The notes under the pieces: generated by a model
The model's input: the letters and a program-made list of their open reading frames with translations, nothing else
Databases searched by the model: none
What the model was told of the DNA's origin: nothing
NCBI RefSeq assembly: GCF_014822185.1
Contig: NZ_QVLR01000043.1
Span: forward strand, 1 to 64,000
DNA: 64,000 nucleotides
DNA from: Azoarcus sp. Aa7
Lineage (GTDB): Bacteria > Pseudomonadota > Gammaproteobacteria > Burkholderiales > Rhodocyclaceae
Direction: 5' to 3'
Position numbers and translations under genes: made by a program
Part shown: positions 33,838 through 44,328 of the stretch, one piece after another
Layout of the letters: each line of letters opens with the position of its first letter
Position numbering within the stretch: the stretch's first letter is position 1

Positions 33838-34239
33838 ATGAAAAGTTCTTCCAGCGCACGGGGCCGCGCCCCCGCGGATCCGGTGGCTGCACCGCGCGCG
33901 CGTTCGGGTGGGAAGGGCGTCGACGGGGCTCCGGCAGCCGCCGCGGCGAACCGGACGCCGACTTCAGCCGTTGCGGACGACGCTGCAGCAAAGGACGGGA
34001 AAGGCAGGAGGAACGGCCTCAGGAAACCGAAGCTCGTGCGTGACAGCTTCACGTTCCCGGCGGCGGATCACGCCCGGCTTGGCGAACTCAAGCAGCGCGC
34101 CCTGAAGTCCGGACGCGAAATCAAGAAGAGCGAACTGTTGCGGGCGGGGCTCGCTGCCCTGGTGGCGATGCCGGACGCGGCCTTCCTCGCGGCGCTCGAT
34201 GGCGTGGAGCGGATCAAGACGGGGCGCCCGGCCAAATAG
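33838..34239 (+). CDS. Ribbon-helix-helix-like DNA-binding protein
   Basis: This 133-residue protein has an N-terminal half (about 60 residues) that is low-complexity, Ala/Pro/Arg rich and probably disordered. It ends in a basic cluster KDGKGRRNGLRKPK. The C-terminal half resembles a small ribbon-helix-helix unit: VRDSFTFPAADHARLGELKQRALKSG, then REIKKSELLRAGLAALVAM and a conserved IKTGRPAK end. I recall similar short proteins in other betaproteobacteria without assigned function. The ATG at 33838 has a GTGAGG site. It is flanked by repeated AT-rich sites, so transcriptional autoregulation is plausible. Confidence 0.6.
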   Translation: MKSSSSARGRAPADPVAAPRARSGGKGVDGAPAAAAANRTPTSAVADDAAAKDGKGRRNGLRKPKLVRDSFTFPAADHARLGELKQRALKSGREIKKSELLRAGLAALVAMPDAAFLAALDGVERIKTGRPAK

Positions 34240-34286
34240 TGCGCGTGTCGCCGGCCTGTCCGGGTGGCGACGACCCCGATCCGGGG

Positions 34287-34514
34287 TTACGGAGCGAGCA
34301 CCCGCACGACAATGTCTTCGCCGAAGCCGTTACGGAACATCCTTTCGGTGACGAATGCCCGCTCTATCGGCGTGAGCGCCTTCGCGAGGGTTTGCCCGAC
34401 GCTGAAATGCCCCGAGCGAACATGTCGTTCGATGTGGCGGGCGGTTTCGAGGATCTTCTTGTGGCGGTTGGAAGGGCGCGCGCCCGCGCCGTCGCCGTCG
34501 ATGACCGTGAGCAT
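34287..34514 (-). CDS. Small hypothetical protein
   Basis: This 75-residue frame (start MLTVIDGDGAG, then ILETARHIERHVRSGHFSVGQTLAKALTPIERAFVTERMFRNGFGEDIVVRVLAP) has the high third-position GC and amino-acid make-up of a real gene in this genome. No known family is recognised. It converges on the RHH gene 48 bp away. The upstream region (34515-34800) has no other gene and contains the AT-rich repeats at 34691-34727. The ribosome-binding site (GAAG) is weak. Confidence 0.45.
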   Translation of the reverse strand: MLTVIDGDGAGARPSNRHKKILETARHIERHVRSGHFSVGQTLAKALTPIERAFVTERMFRNGFGEDIVVRVLAP

Positions 34515-34690
34515 TCTTCGTGTGTGGAACCGCGGCCGGCAGGCCGGGGAGGTCGGGCCGCGACGGCAAGCCGCCGGAGCCTTTGCAGACGCCTCGTCAC
34601 ACCCTCCTTTCCCGTCTGCGTCTGGTTGCAGAGATCAACCCTGTCCTGCGCCCGCTTCATCGTCCCGGTTGCATCGTCCGGCCGATGGCG

Positions 34691-34727
34691 GTTTATATCG
34701 TTAAAACAGTTTATACGCTTTTATCGG
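34691..34727. repeat. AT-rich repeat pair related to the 33801 site
   Basis: GTTTATACGCTTTTATCGG at 34709-34727 matches the 19-bp site at 33801 at 17 of 19 positions. Just before it, GTTTATATCGTTAAAAC (34691-34707) is an imperfect palindrome with the same GTTTATA start. The two sites are about 18 bp apart, nearly two helical turns, as expected for a cooperative operator. Confidence 0.5.
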
Positions 34728-34802
34728 GAGATCAAGGGCGGCTGTCACGGTACTGCGGCTCAAGCGTGTAGCGGCGATTGCCAGAGTTCGGCGGCAAAAA
34801 AA

Positions 34803-34835
34803 ATCCCTGCGCACCGCCATCGGGTGCGCAGGGAT
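34803..34835 (-). terminator. Rho-independent terminator of the phasin gene
   Basis: A perfect 13-bp stem (34803-34815 with 34823-34835) closes a 7-nt loop. On the minus strand the stem is followed by a run of T (the A-run at 34797-34803 on the plus strand). It lies about 80 bp beyond the phasin stop codon. Confidence 0.8.
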
Positions 34836-34917
34836 CGGTGTGAGTACGGTCAGCGATGACCCGGAAACTTGCGGGTGGCTAACGCCTCAGACGGTGAGAG
34901 GTGGAGGGAGTCCTGCC

Positions 34918-35430
34918 TTACGCCGATTTCCTTGCGCGACGCGAGGTCTCCTCTTGCGATTCGGTCAGGCTTTCGCTGGCCGGTTCGCTGGCGCCGGTGG
35001 CGCGCTTGGCGAGCTGGAGGGCGGACATCACGGCGGCAAGGGCGAGATCCGTGCCGGCGGGTGCGGAGCGGGCTGCGTTGTCGATGTTCGCCGTGAGCTC
35101 GCGGTTGAATTCGGCGATCCGCGGCTCCATGAGTTGCAGGATCGCCTGTTGTCCTTCGCTGACGATCTCGTAGGCGCCGCGGACGCACGCGGTCGCATTG
35201 TTGATCACCGACTGGCCCAGCGCCATTTCGTGCGTGAGGAGTTCGCCCGTCTTCAGCGGATCCAGCAGCGTGGAGGCACGGCTGGCTCCGTCCTGCAACA
35301 GGGTGCGCGACGTGCCGAGGTTCAGCGCCATCAGACGTGCGCTGGTGTCGAAGGCGATGTTGAACACGGCGGTCATCGTGTCGAGGCCGGCCTTGCCGGA
35401 ATCGACGAATTTTTCTGCGGTGGCGATCAT
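34918..35430 (-). CDS. Phasin family protein
   Basis: This 170-residue, mostly helical protein of the phasin family coats polyhydroxyalkanoate granules. The pattern AEKFVDSGKAGLDTMTAVFNIAFDTSARLMALNLGTSR is typical, with low-aromatic, Ala-rich helices. The C-terminal 25 residues are charged and probably disordered. No PHA synthase or other granule gene lies in the window. The ATG at 35430 matches the usual length, and the terminator at 34803 ends the unit. Confidence 0.8.
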   Translation of the reverse strand: MIATAEKFVDSGKAGLDTMTAVFNIAFDTSARLMALNLGTSRTLLQDGASRASTLLDPLKTGELLTHEMALGQSVINNATACVRGAYEIVSEGQQAILQLMEPRIAEFNRELTANIDNAARSAPAGTDLALAAVMSALQLAKRATGASEPASESLTESQEETSRRARKSA

Positions 35431-35585
35431 TGCATACTCCAGTGGCTATCGGTGGGAAGCGGGGGGACTCCGGTGTGAGCCTGCGGCGCAGGTGCACGTC
35501 CGTCTAGATAGCAGACCGATGTTATGGATTTGTTGTCGCTGGCCGGGGCGATACGTTGCCGGGGCCGTGATCAAGGTCCCCGGGT

Positions 35586-35825
35586 TCAGGGCAACAATCG
35601 CCTATCCTGCATGGACAGGAATTGCCGTTTCGCTTTCTGGCGCGCAAGATCACGATTGATTTGCGATTGCTGCCTGCCGAACGCGTCACGTTCGGCGATG
35701 CTGCCCTGCGCGGCCTCGATCGAGCGCCGGCAGCGCCAGCGGTAACCGTGTCGGGTGAGATGGCGGTCCATCTCATCGCGTGGGTGGTGAACGCGGCAGC
35801 AGTGGCAAAACAGCGTCTCCGGCAT
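35586..35825 (-). CDS. Small zinc-finger-like protein
   Basis: This protein of about 79 residues begins MPETLFCHCCRVHHPRDEMDRHLTRHG, then YRWRCRRSIEAAQ. C-x2-C plus C/H residues later in the chain could bind zinc. The tail is charged and rich in Arg/Gln (ERDAFGRQQSQINRDLARQKAKR). An in-frame start at 35843 would add six residues. Role unknown; a nucleic-acid-binding accessory is possible. It sits in a stretch (35431-36079) otherwise without a gene I can support. Confidence 0.5.
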   Translation of the reverse strand: MPETLFCHCCRVHHPRDEMDRHLTRHGYRWRCRRSIEAAQGSIAERDAFGRQQSQINRDLARQKAKRQFLSMQDRRLLP

Positions 35826-36079
35826 CGAATTCAGGCTTTTCATGCGTTCGAATTGGTATCCGCGATCATTGCGAGGCTCCGGTGCTGACGGCGTCCGGCT
35901 GCCACGGATAGAGCCAGTCGTCCACGAACATCTCGTCGATGATTCGTTGCAGATCGAAGAATCTCCACCTCATTCGCGCTCCCGGGTGTCTGCGATGACT
36001 GACTCTGCTCACCCTATCAAGGGAACATGGCAATCTCGTTTCAACTCGACGACGCGTGCGCGATCAGGACGGGAAAGCC

Positions 36080-37162
36080 ATGCCGCCCGGTTCCGGGACT
36101 ACTGCCCTCCCACGCTCCCATTCCAGCTTTTCTGACGGTTCGATCGTGGCGAATTCCGCGATTTCCGAGCTGAGCGAACTGGAAAACGTCATCGAGGTGG
36201 GGAGGGGGCACCTCGAGACGCGTGTCGTCACCGAAATCGATGGAGGATCCGGCACCCGGTTCCCGCTCTATGCGATCGCATTGGGCAATCCGGATCGGAA
36301 GGTGCCGGCGATCGGTTTCTTCGGCGGCGTTCACGGGCTGGAAAGGATCGGCGCCGACGTCGTGATCGCCTACCTGAGACATCTCGTGATGCGCCTGCGG
36401 TGGGACTCCACTCTTCACCGGCAACTGGAATCCGTTCGCCTGGTATTCATGCCCCTCGTGAATCCCGGCGGCATGTGGCGCGGCACGCGCGCCAATCCGA
36501 ACGGCGTCGACCTCATGCGGAACGCGCCGCTCGACGCGCACGAGCGTGTGCCGCCGCTGATCGGCGGGCAGCGGATCAGCGCCCGCTTGCCCTGGTATCG
36601 CGGTCGTCGGAACGGCGCAATGGAAACCGAGAGTCGCGCGCTGTGCGAAACCGTCGGCGAGGAACTGCTCTCACGGGACTTCAGCATCGCCCTCGACTGC
36701 CATTCGGGATTCGGGCTGATCGATCGCATCTGGTTTCCATATGCCCACACACGCACACCGCTGCGCCACCTCGCGGAAATCCATGCACTGAAGGACATCT
36801 TTCGCCAGACGCATACGCATCATCCGTACATCATCGAGCCGCAAAGCCGCCAATATCTGACCCACGGCGACCTGTGGGATTTCCTGCATCTGCGCGCCTG
36901 CGAGACGGCCGGACGCGTCTTCCTGCCGCTGACGCTGGAGATGGGGGCCTGGTTGTGGATCAAGAAGAATCCGCGTCAGTTGTTCTCCCGACAGGGAATC
37001 TTCAATCCCCAGGTCGCACACCGGCAGCAGCGCGTCCTCCGCCACCACCTGTCGCTGCTGGATTTCCTGTCGCGGGCGACGTGCAGCTACCGGCTATGGC
37101 TGCCCCAGGGTGAGGCACGTGCGAAACACCACGAGCTTGCCGTCGCTCACTGGTACCGATGA
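36080..37162 (+). CDS. M14-type zinc carboxypeptidase/deacylase
   Basis: This protein of about 360 residues belongs to the M14 or succinylglutamate desuccinylase superfamily. The zinc motif is HGLE in FFGGVHGLERIG (near residue 83), followed by MPLVNPGGMWRGTRANPNGVDLMRN and a third ligand in ALDCHSGFGLIDRIWFPY. The TLEMGAW segment near residue 285 carries a Glu at the position of the catalytic residue. The substrate (peptide, acylated amino acid or cell-wall fragment) is not evident. The ATG at 36080 follows GGGAAAG; a GTG at 36056 would add eight residues. It is paired with an alpha/beta hydrolase 4 bp downstream. Confidence 0.75.
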   Translation: MPPGSGTTALPRSHSSFSDGSIVANSAISELSELENVIEVGRGHLETRVVTEIDGGSGTRFPLYAIALGNPDRKVPAIGFFGGVHGLERIGADVVIAYLRHLVMRLRWDSTLHRQLESVRLVFMPLVNPGGMWRGTRANPNGVDLMRNAPLDAHERVPPLIGGQRISARLPWYRGRRNGAMETESRALCETVGEELLSRDFSIALDCHSGFGLIDRIWFPYAHTRTPLRHLAEIHALKDIFRQTHTHHPYIIEPQSRQYLTHGDLWDFLHLRACETAGRVFLPLTLEMGAWLWIKKNPRQLFSRQGIFNPQVAHRQQRVLRHHLSLLDFLSRATCSYRLWLPQGEARAKHHELAVAHWYR

Positions 37163-37166
37163 GCCG

Positions 37167-37943
37167 ATGACGACCTGGATCTTCCTCCGCGGTCTCACGC
37201 GGGAAAGCCGTCACTGGGGCGACTTCGTGGACACGTTCCGCCAAGCCATGCCGGATTCGCGTGTCGTGACGCTCGATCTCCCCGGGAACGGCTCGCTGCA
37301 TCACTTGACCAGCCCGACCGACGTGCACGAGATCGCCGCCTACTGCCAAAAGACATTGTCACGGCTCGGCATCCAACCCCCCTACAACCTGCTGGCGATG
37401 TCGCTCGGTGCAATGGTCGCGGTGGCGTGGGCGCACGCGTGCCCGGGCGAGGTTGCCCGCTGTGTCCTGATCAACACCAGCTTGCGCCCGTTCAGTCCGT
37501 TCTTTCGGCGTCTGCGCCCCCGCAACTACCTGCCGTTGCTGAAGCTGGCGCTGTTCGCGGATAACGGGCGCGAATGGGAGGAAAGGATCCTCTCCCTGAC
37601 GAGCCGGCTGCGTGTTGGTGCGGCAGACATGCTGGATTCCTGGGTCGCCTTCCGCAAGGAATATCCGGTCACGAGGAAGAATGCGTGGCGCCAACTGTGC
37701 GCGGCTGCGCGATTCCATGCAGGGAACGAAAGTCCGGAAACGGCACTGCTGATTCTTGCCAGCCGGAACGACGGGCTGGTTCATGTGGATTGTTCCCTGG
37801 CCCTTGCGCGCGCGTGGAACTGTGCGATCAGTATTCATCCACGGGCGGGCCACGACATCCCGCTGGATGACGGCCCGTGGGTTGCAGCCCAGGTGCAGCA
37901 ATGGGTGGAGAGACCGGACCGTGATCGGAGTCAACGGGCCTGA
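37167..37943 (+). CDS. Alpha/beta-fold hydrolase
   Basis: This 258-residue hydrolase begins TTWIFLRGLTRESRHWGDF (oxyanion region HG-like RGL). The nucleophile elbow reads AMSLGAM, where the first Gly of GxSxG is Ala. The catalytic His is in HPRAGHDIPLDDG and an Asp in ASRNDGLV near residue 200 is the third triad member. It follows the M14-type gene by 4 bp, so the two enzymes are probably made together and may act on the same substrate. A terminator hairpin follows at 37948. Confidence 0.8.
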   Translation: MTTWIFLRGLTRESRHWGDFVDTFRQAMPDSRVVTLDLPGNGSLHHLTSPTDVHEIAAYCQKTLSRLGIQPPYNLLAMSLGAMVAVAWAHACPGEVARCVLINTSLRPFSPFFRRLRPRNYLPLLKLALFADNGREWEERILSLTSRLRVGAADMLDSWVAFRKEYPVTRKNAWRQLCAAARFHAGNESPETALLILASRNDGLVHVDCSLALARAWNCAISIHPRAGHDIPLDDGPWVAAQVQQWVERPDRDRSQRA

Positions 37944-37947
37944 AAGC

Positions 37948-37979
37948 CCTGGTGCGGTCGGTTTGAGGACCGCACCAGG
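37948..37979. terminator. Hairpin between convergent hydrolase and katG
   Basis: A perfect 12-bp stem (37948-37959 with 37968-37979) with an 8-nt loop lies between the stop of the alpha/beta hydrolase and the stop of katG. No long T-run is present, but it sits at the right place for a bidirectional terminator. Confidence 0.55.
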
Positions 37980-38048
37980 ATATTCATCGGCGTTCCGGAA
38001 GCCGGCGAAATCACTTTCCAGCGAGCCCCCCGGAACGCCTTCCCCGGA

Positions 38049-40789
<2,741 letters not shown>

Positions 40790-40818
40790 CAAGGGCCTGC
40801 ACGAAGTGCAGGCCCTTG
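40790..40818 (-). terminator. Terminator hairpin behind tRNA-fMet
   Basis: A perfect 13-bp stem (40790-40802 with 40806-40818) with a GAA loop lies 7 bp beyond the CCA end of the minus-strand tRNA. Only a short T stretch follows. Its place directly downstream of the tRNA supports a terminator or processing role. Confidence 0.65.
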
Positions 40819-40824
40819 GCTTGT

Positions 40825-40902
<78 letters not shown>

Positions 40903-40915
40903 TCGGAGAAACAGA

Positions 40916-40944
40916 ACTATAGCGAACTTCAGGAGGGCGCGCAA
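40916..40944 (-). promoter_or_regulatory. Sigma-70 promoter of tRNA-fMet
   Basis: On the minus strand TTGCGC (40939-40944) and TATAGT (40916-40921) are separated by exactly 17 bp. Transcription would begin within a few bases of the mature tRNA 5' end at 40902. Confidence 0.75.
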
Positions 40945-41174
40945 GGACTATTTTCTAAAATCTTCTCGCCGACCTTCGCAGGTTGTCTTGCCGCGGCATT
41001 TATCGGATAGTGCCGGGTTTCCGTGCGGGCCGCGAATTGTCTTCAATTTCAGTGGCTTCGCGATCTTGTGACGATCCGCGATTTCAATGCTGGCAGGCGG
41101 GGCAAGCACCCGGACAAGGCGGGCGAGATCAGGTTTGGCGAAGGGCGGGGTTGAGTTATTGCGCAAATGAATAA

Positions 41175-41201
41175 GGGCGACCGGCCTGTGGCCGGTCGCC
41201 C
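41175..41201. terminator. Bidirectional terminator hairpin
   Basis: A perfect 12-bp GC-rich stem (41175-41186 with 41190-41201) has a TGT loop, followed by TTTTCTCTC on the plus strand and a T-rich stretch on the minus strand. It lies about 28 bp beyond the stop of the minus-strand Tim44-like gene and most likely ends its transcript. Confidence 0.75.
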
Positions 41202-41228
41202 TTTTCTCTCTCTGATGGGCAGGGGATT

Positions 41229-42086
41229 TTAGTTCAGCTGCTGGATGCCCGCGACCTGCCAGCCCTGGTTGCCGTCGACCGGCTTGGTGAGGTGCCAGAA
41301 CTCGTCGAAGTCGACCGGAGCGGCGCCGGCTTCTTCGCGGATCAGGCCGCGGAAGCGGACAGCGACGCGGTAGCGGCGGTTTTCCTCGACGCATTCGACG
41401 ACTTCGGCGTTGAGCTCCATCACTTCGGTCTGCTGCGGGGCCGTGCCGCGCTCGCGGATCTGCATCTGCAGTTCGCCGAAGACTTCGGGGGTCACGAACT
41501 CGCGCAGGTCGTCGAGGTTGCCGGCGTCGTTGGCAGCCTGCAGCCGGATGAAGTTCACCTTGGCCTGGCGGGCAAAGCCCTCGGCATCGAAACCGGCCGG
41601 CATGGCGTTGTTCGCCGGAGCGGCGACCGGTGCGGCGCTACCATAGGCCGGTTGCGCTTGCGACTGCATCGGGATGCTGCCGCCACCGGCGCCCATGCCT
41701 GCGTACTGCATTGCCGGCTGCTGCGTGCGCTTGCGCATCACCAGGCGGAAGACGGCGATTGCGGCGAACACGAGGAGGCCGATCATGAGCATGTTGGCGA
41801 ACTCTTCGCCCATGCCGAGGTGCGAGGCGAGGGCGGCCAGGCCCAGGCCGGCGGCCAGGCCGGCGACGGGGCCGAGCCACGAGTTCTTGCGCGGGGCCTG
41901 GGCGGCGGCCGTCGGTGCGGTCGGGGTGTCTGCCGTGCGGGCGGTGGTCGTGGACGATTGCGCGGTGCTGCTCTGCGTGCCGAACGACTTGCCGCTGCCG
42001 AGGCGCTTGGCTTCGGCATCGTTCGCCGTCAGGCCGACGCTCAGGACGAGCACGCAGACCGTGAGCAGGAGTCGGGTGAGTTTCAT
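41229..42086 (-). CDS. Tim44-like domain protein
   Basis: This 285-residue protein begins with a signal-like segment (LLLTVCVLVLSVGLTANDAEA). A low-complexity Ser/Thr/Ala linker follows, then two hydrophobic helices (WLGPVAGLAAGLGLAALASHLG, FANMLMIGLLVFAAIAVFRLV). The C-terminal half is a Tim44-like fold (FARQAKVNFIRLQAANDAGNLDDLREFVTPEVFGELQ). Bacterial proteins of this type are membrane-associated and of unknown role. The ATG at 42086 starts the signal; an upstream in-frame start is not conserved. It is divergent from the NhaR-like gene, 170 bp apart. Confidence 0.8.
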   Translation of the reverse strand: MKLTRLLLTVCVLVLSVGLTANDAEAKRLGSGKSFGTQSSTAQSSTTTARTADTPTAPTAAAQAPRKNSWLGPVAGLAAGLGLAALASHLGMGEEFANMLMIGLLVFAAIAVFRLVMRKRTQQPAMQYAGMGAGGGSIPMQSQAQPAYGSAAPVAAPANNAMPAGFDAEGFARQAKVNFIRLQAANDAGNLDDLREFVTPEVFGELQMQIRERGTAPQQTEVMELNAEVVECVEENRRYRVAVRFRGLIREEAGAAPVDFDEFWHLTKPVDGNQGWQVAGIQQLN

Positions 42087-42255
42087 AAGGGCAGGGTCTC
42101 CTCGAGAGTGTTTGAGTTCCGTGTCCCGCGGCCCCTTCAAGGGGGTGCGGTCCGCTGCACCGGTCGGTGCACACGACGCGTCGAGGATACGTAGACTTGA
42201 ACTTCGTAGGAAGATGAATTTAAAGTACGTTTATTCAGAAAAAAAGGAAGTAATC

Positions 42256-43149
42256 ATGCAGCCGCTCAACTACCGTCACCTATATTACTTCTGGGTCGTC
42301 GCGAAGGAGGGCGGTATCGCGCGGGCCGCGGAGCGCCTTGAGATGGCGGTGCAGACCGTCAGCACCCAGGTGCGCGAACTCGAACGCTCGCTCGGTTACG
42401 CTCTGTTCAAGTCGGTGGGGAGAGGGATCGAGCTGACCGAGGCGGGCGCGACCGCGGTGCGCTACGCGGAGCAGATCTTCCAGCTGGGTGAAGCCTTGCC
42501 GGCGGCCGTGCAGGAGGCAGCGAACGCGCAGGGCGTGCGCCTCGCGGTCGGGATCTCCGACGCATTGCCGAAGCTGGCGGTGCGGCATCTGCTGCAGCCT
42601 GCCGTGCAGACGCCGAACCTGCGCCTGCAGTGCCAGGAGGGCGATTTCGACGACCTGCTCGCCGACCTGGCCCTGCATCGTCTGGACGTCGTGCTGGCCG
42701 ACCGGCCCGCGCCGGCGAACCCGAACCTGCGGGTGTTCAGTCATCGTATGGGGAAATCATCCGTGGCGTGGTACGTGCAGGCGGAGATCGCTGCGAAGGT
42801 CGAGCAGGATTTCCCCGCCTGTTTGGCGGAACTTCCCCTGCTGCTGCCGACGACGGATTCGGCGGTGCGCAGCCGCCTCGACGACTGGCTCGCGCGTCAT
42901 GGCATTCGTCCGCGCATCGTCGGCGAGTTCGAGGATAGCGCGCTGCTGGCGACTTTCGGCGAAAGCGGGCTCGGTGCCTTTCCGGCCCCCGAGCTGTCGT
43001 CGGACGAGTTCACCCGCTCGCGCGGTCTGGCGTTGCTGGGGCGCTGCCCGGACGTGGTCGAGCATTTCTATGCGATTTCGGCGCAGCGCAAGGTCGACCA
43101 TCCGGTGATCCGCAGCCTGCTTGCGGGCGCGGAGCATTCCGCCTCGTGA
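42256..43149 (+). CDS. NhaR-like LysR family regulator
   Basis: This 297-residue regulator starts PLNYRHLYYFWVVAKEGGIARAAERLEMAVQTVSTQVRELERSLG, the distinctive N-terminus of the NhaR subgroup. NhaR activates the Na+/H+ antiporter NhaA in E. coli and other genes elsewhere; no antiporter gene is adjacent here. The effector domain includes LADLALHRLDVVLADRPAPANPN. The ATG at 42256 has AAAGGAAG upstream. A YihY-type membrane protein follows 70 bp downstream. Confidence 0.85.
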   Translation: MQPLNYRHLYYFWVVAKEGGIARAAERLEMAVQTVSTQVRELERSLGYALFKSVGRGIELTEAGATAVRYAEQIFQLGEALPAAVQEAANAQGVRLAVGISDALPKLAVRHLLQPAVQTPNLRLQCQEGDFDDLLADLALHRLDVVLADRPAPANPNLRVFSHRMGKSSVAWYVQAEIAAKVEQDFPACLAELPLLLPTTDSAVRSRLDDWLARHGIRPRIVGEFEDSALLATFGESGLGAFPAPELSSDEFTRSRGLALLGRCPDVVEHFYAISAQRKVDHPVIRSLLAGAEHSAS

Positions 43150-43219
43150 TCGGACGCGGAACGCTTGTCGGGATTATCCAGCTGGGCTAAAAGGGGTCCA
43201 TCGGACGGGAGTGGCGGCG

Positions 43220-44125
43220 ATGAGCAGCTGGATGCAGTACTGGATGGTCGTGTTGAAGAAGACCGTGCGCCTGTGGCTGGATGCCCAGGTGTTCGTGCAC
43301 GCAGCGGCGCTCGCATTTTTCACGGTGTTTTCGGTGGCGCCGGTCGTGATCGTCGCAGTGACGATCGTCGGCCTGGTGCTCGGCGAGTCGGCGGCGCAGG
43401 GCCAGATGGCACAGCAGCTGGAGGCGGCGATCGGGGCGCAGGCGGCGCAGGCGGTGCAGACGGCGGTGAAGGCCAGCCGCATCCAGCAGAGCGGCATCCT
43501 GCCGACACTTGCGGGCTTCGGCGCGATGCTGTTCGGCGCGACGACGGTGTTCGGGCAGATGCAGACCGCGCTCAATGCAATCTGGTGTGTCGCACCGCGG
43601 CCGACGCGCAGCAGCATCTTCATCTACGTGAAGGGGCGCCTGCTGTCGATGACGATCGTGCTGGCGATCGGGTTCGTGCTGCTGGTGTCGCTGCTGCTGA
43701 GCGTGGCGGTGCGCGCGGTGGTCGAGTTCGCGAGCGATTGGGTGCCGATTCCGCCACCGCTTCTGCTGCTGCTGGACTGGGGTGTGTCGCTGTTCGTCGT
43801 GACGCTGCTGTTCGCGACGATCTTCCGCGTGTTGCCGGACGTCGTGCTGCGCTGGCGCGACGTGTGGCTCGGGGCGCTGGTCACCGCGCTGTTGTTCGCG
43901 GTGGGGCGCAGTCTGATCGCGCTGTACCTGTCGACAACGGCGACCGCGTCGACCTACGGAGCGGCGGGTTCGCTGGTCCTGCTGCTGATGTGGGTGAACT
44001 ACTCGTCGCTGATCCTGCTGCTGGGGGCCGCGTTCACACGCGCGAACGTGGAAGCGCGCGGGCGGGTCATTCGGCCGCGGGTCACTGCCGTGCGTGTGCA
44101 TCGCGAACTGGTGCGGGACGATTGA
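43220..44125 (+). CDS. YihY/virulence factor BrkB family membrane protein
   Basis: This 301-residue protein has six membrane helices. Family signatures are HAAALAFFTVFSVAPVVIV near the N-terminus, the STYGAAGSLVLLLMWVNYSSLILLLGAAFTR block at about 255-285, and a central FRVLPDVVLRWRDVWLGALVTALLF. YihY proteins were once annotated as RNase BN; their function is unresolved. The ATG at 43220 follows GGGAGTGG. It may be co-transcribed with the NhaR-like gene upstream (70 bp). Confidence 0.85.
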   Translation: MSSWMQYWMVVLKKTVRLWLDAQVFVHAAALAFFTVFSVAPVVIVAVTIVGLVLGESAAQGQMAQQLEAAIGAQAAQAVQTAVKASRIQQSGILPTLAGFGAMLFGATTVFGQMQTALNAIWCVAPRPTRSSIFIYVKGRLLSMTIVLAIGFVLLVSLLLSVAVRAVVEFASDWVPIPPPLLLLLDWGVSLFVVTLLFATIFRVLPDVVLRWRDVWLGALVTALLFAVGRSLIALYLSTTATASTYGAAGSLVLLLMWVNYSSLILLLGAAFTRANVEARGRVIRPRVTAVRVHRELVRDD

Positions 44126-44246
44126 AACGTGCCGGGCCGACCTCGCGGGGATCAATTTCATTGCCGACGGGCCGCGTTGATCAGGGTGACGGCCTCTGTC
44201 GCAGTGCGTGCGGGCCGGCAGCGGACCCTCCTTGCCCGGTTCGCGG

Positions 44247-44328
44247 CGAGTTCTGCGCGCTGGAGTTCGACGACGGTTCGCTGGGGCTCTCCTGCGTGAT
44301 CCTCGACGACACGCTGGCGCGCATTTAG
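44247..44328 (+). pseudogene. Remnant of an unidentified gene
   Basis: A short frame ending in GEFCALEFDDGSLGLSCV then ILDDTLARI and a TAG at 44326 reads like the tail of a real protein but has no plausible start or upstream partner. It overlaps the stop of the LysR gene on the other strand. The 120 bp before it (44126-44246) hold nothing recognisable. It is probably debris of a lost gene. Confidence 0.3.

Noticed and set aside
43165-44328. A 387-codon plus-strand frame overlapping YihY
   Set aside because: It overlaps the conserved YihY gene in another frame and has shadow composition. Only its last 80 bp, beyond the YihY stop, look protein-like and are listed as a remnant.
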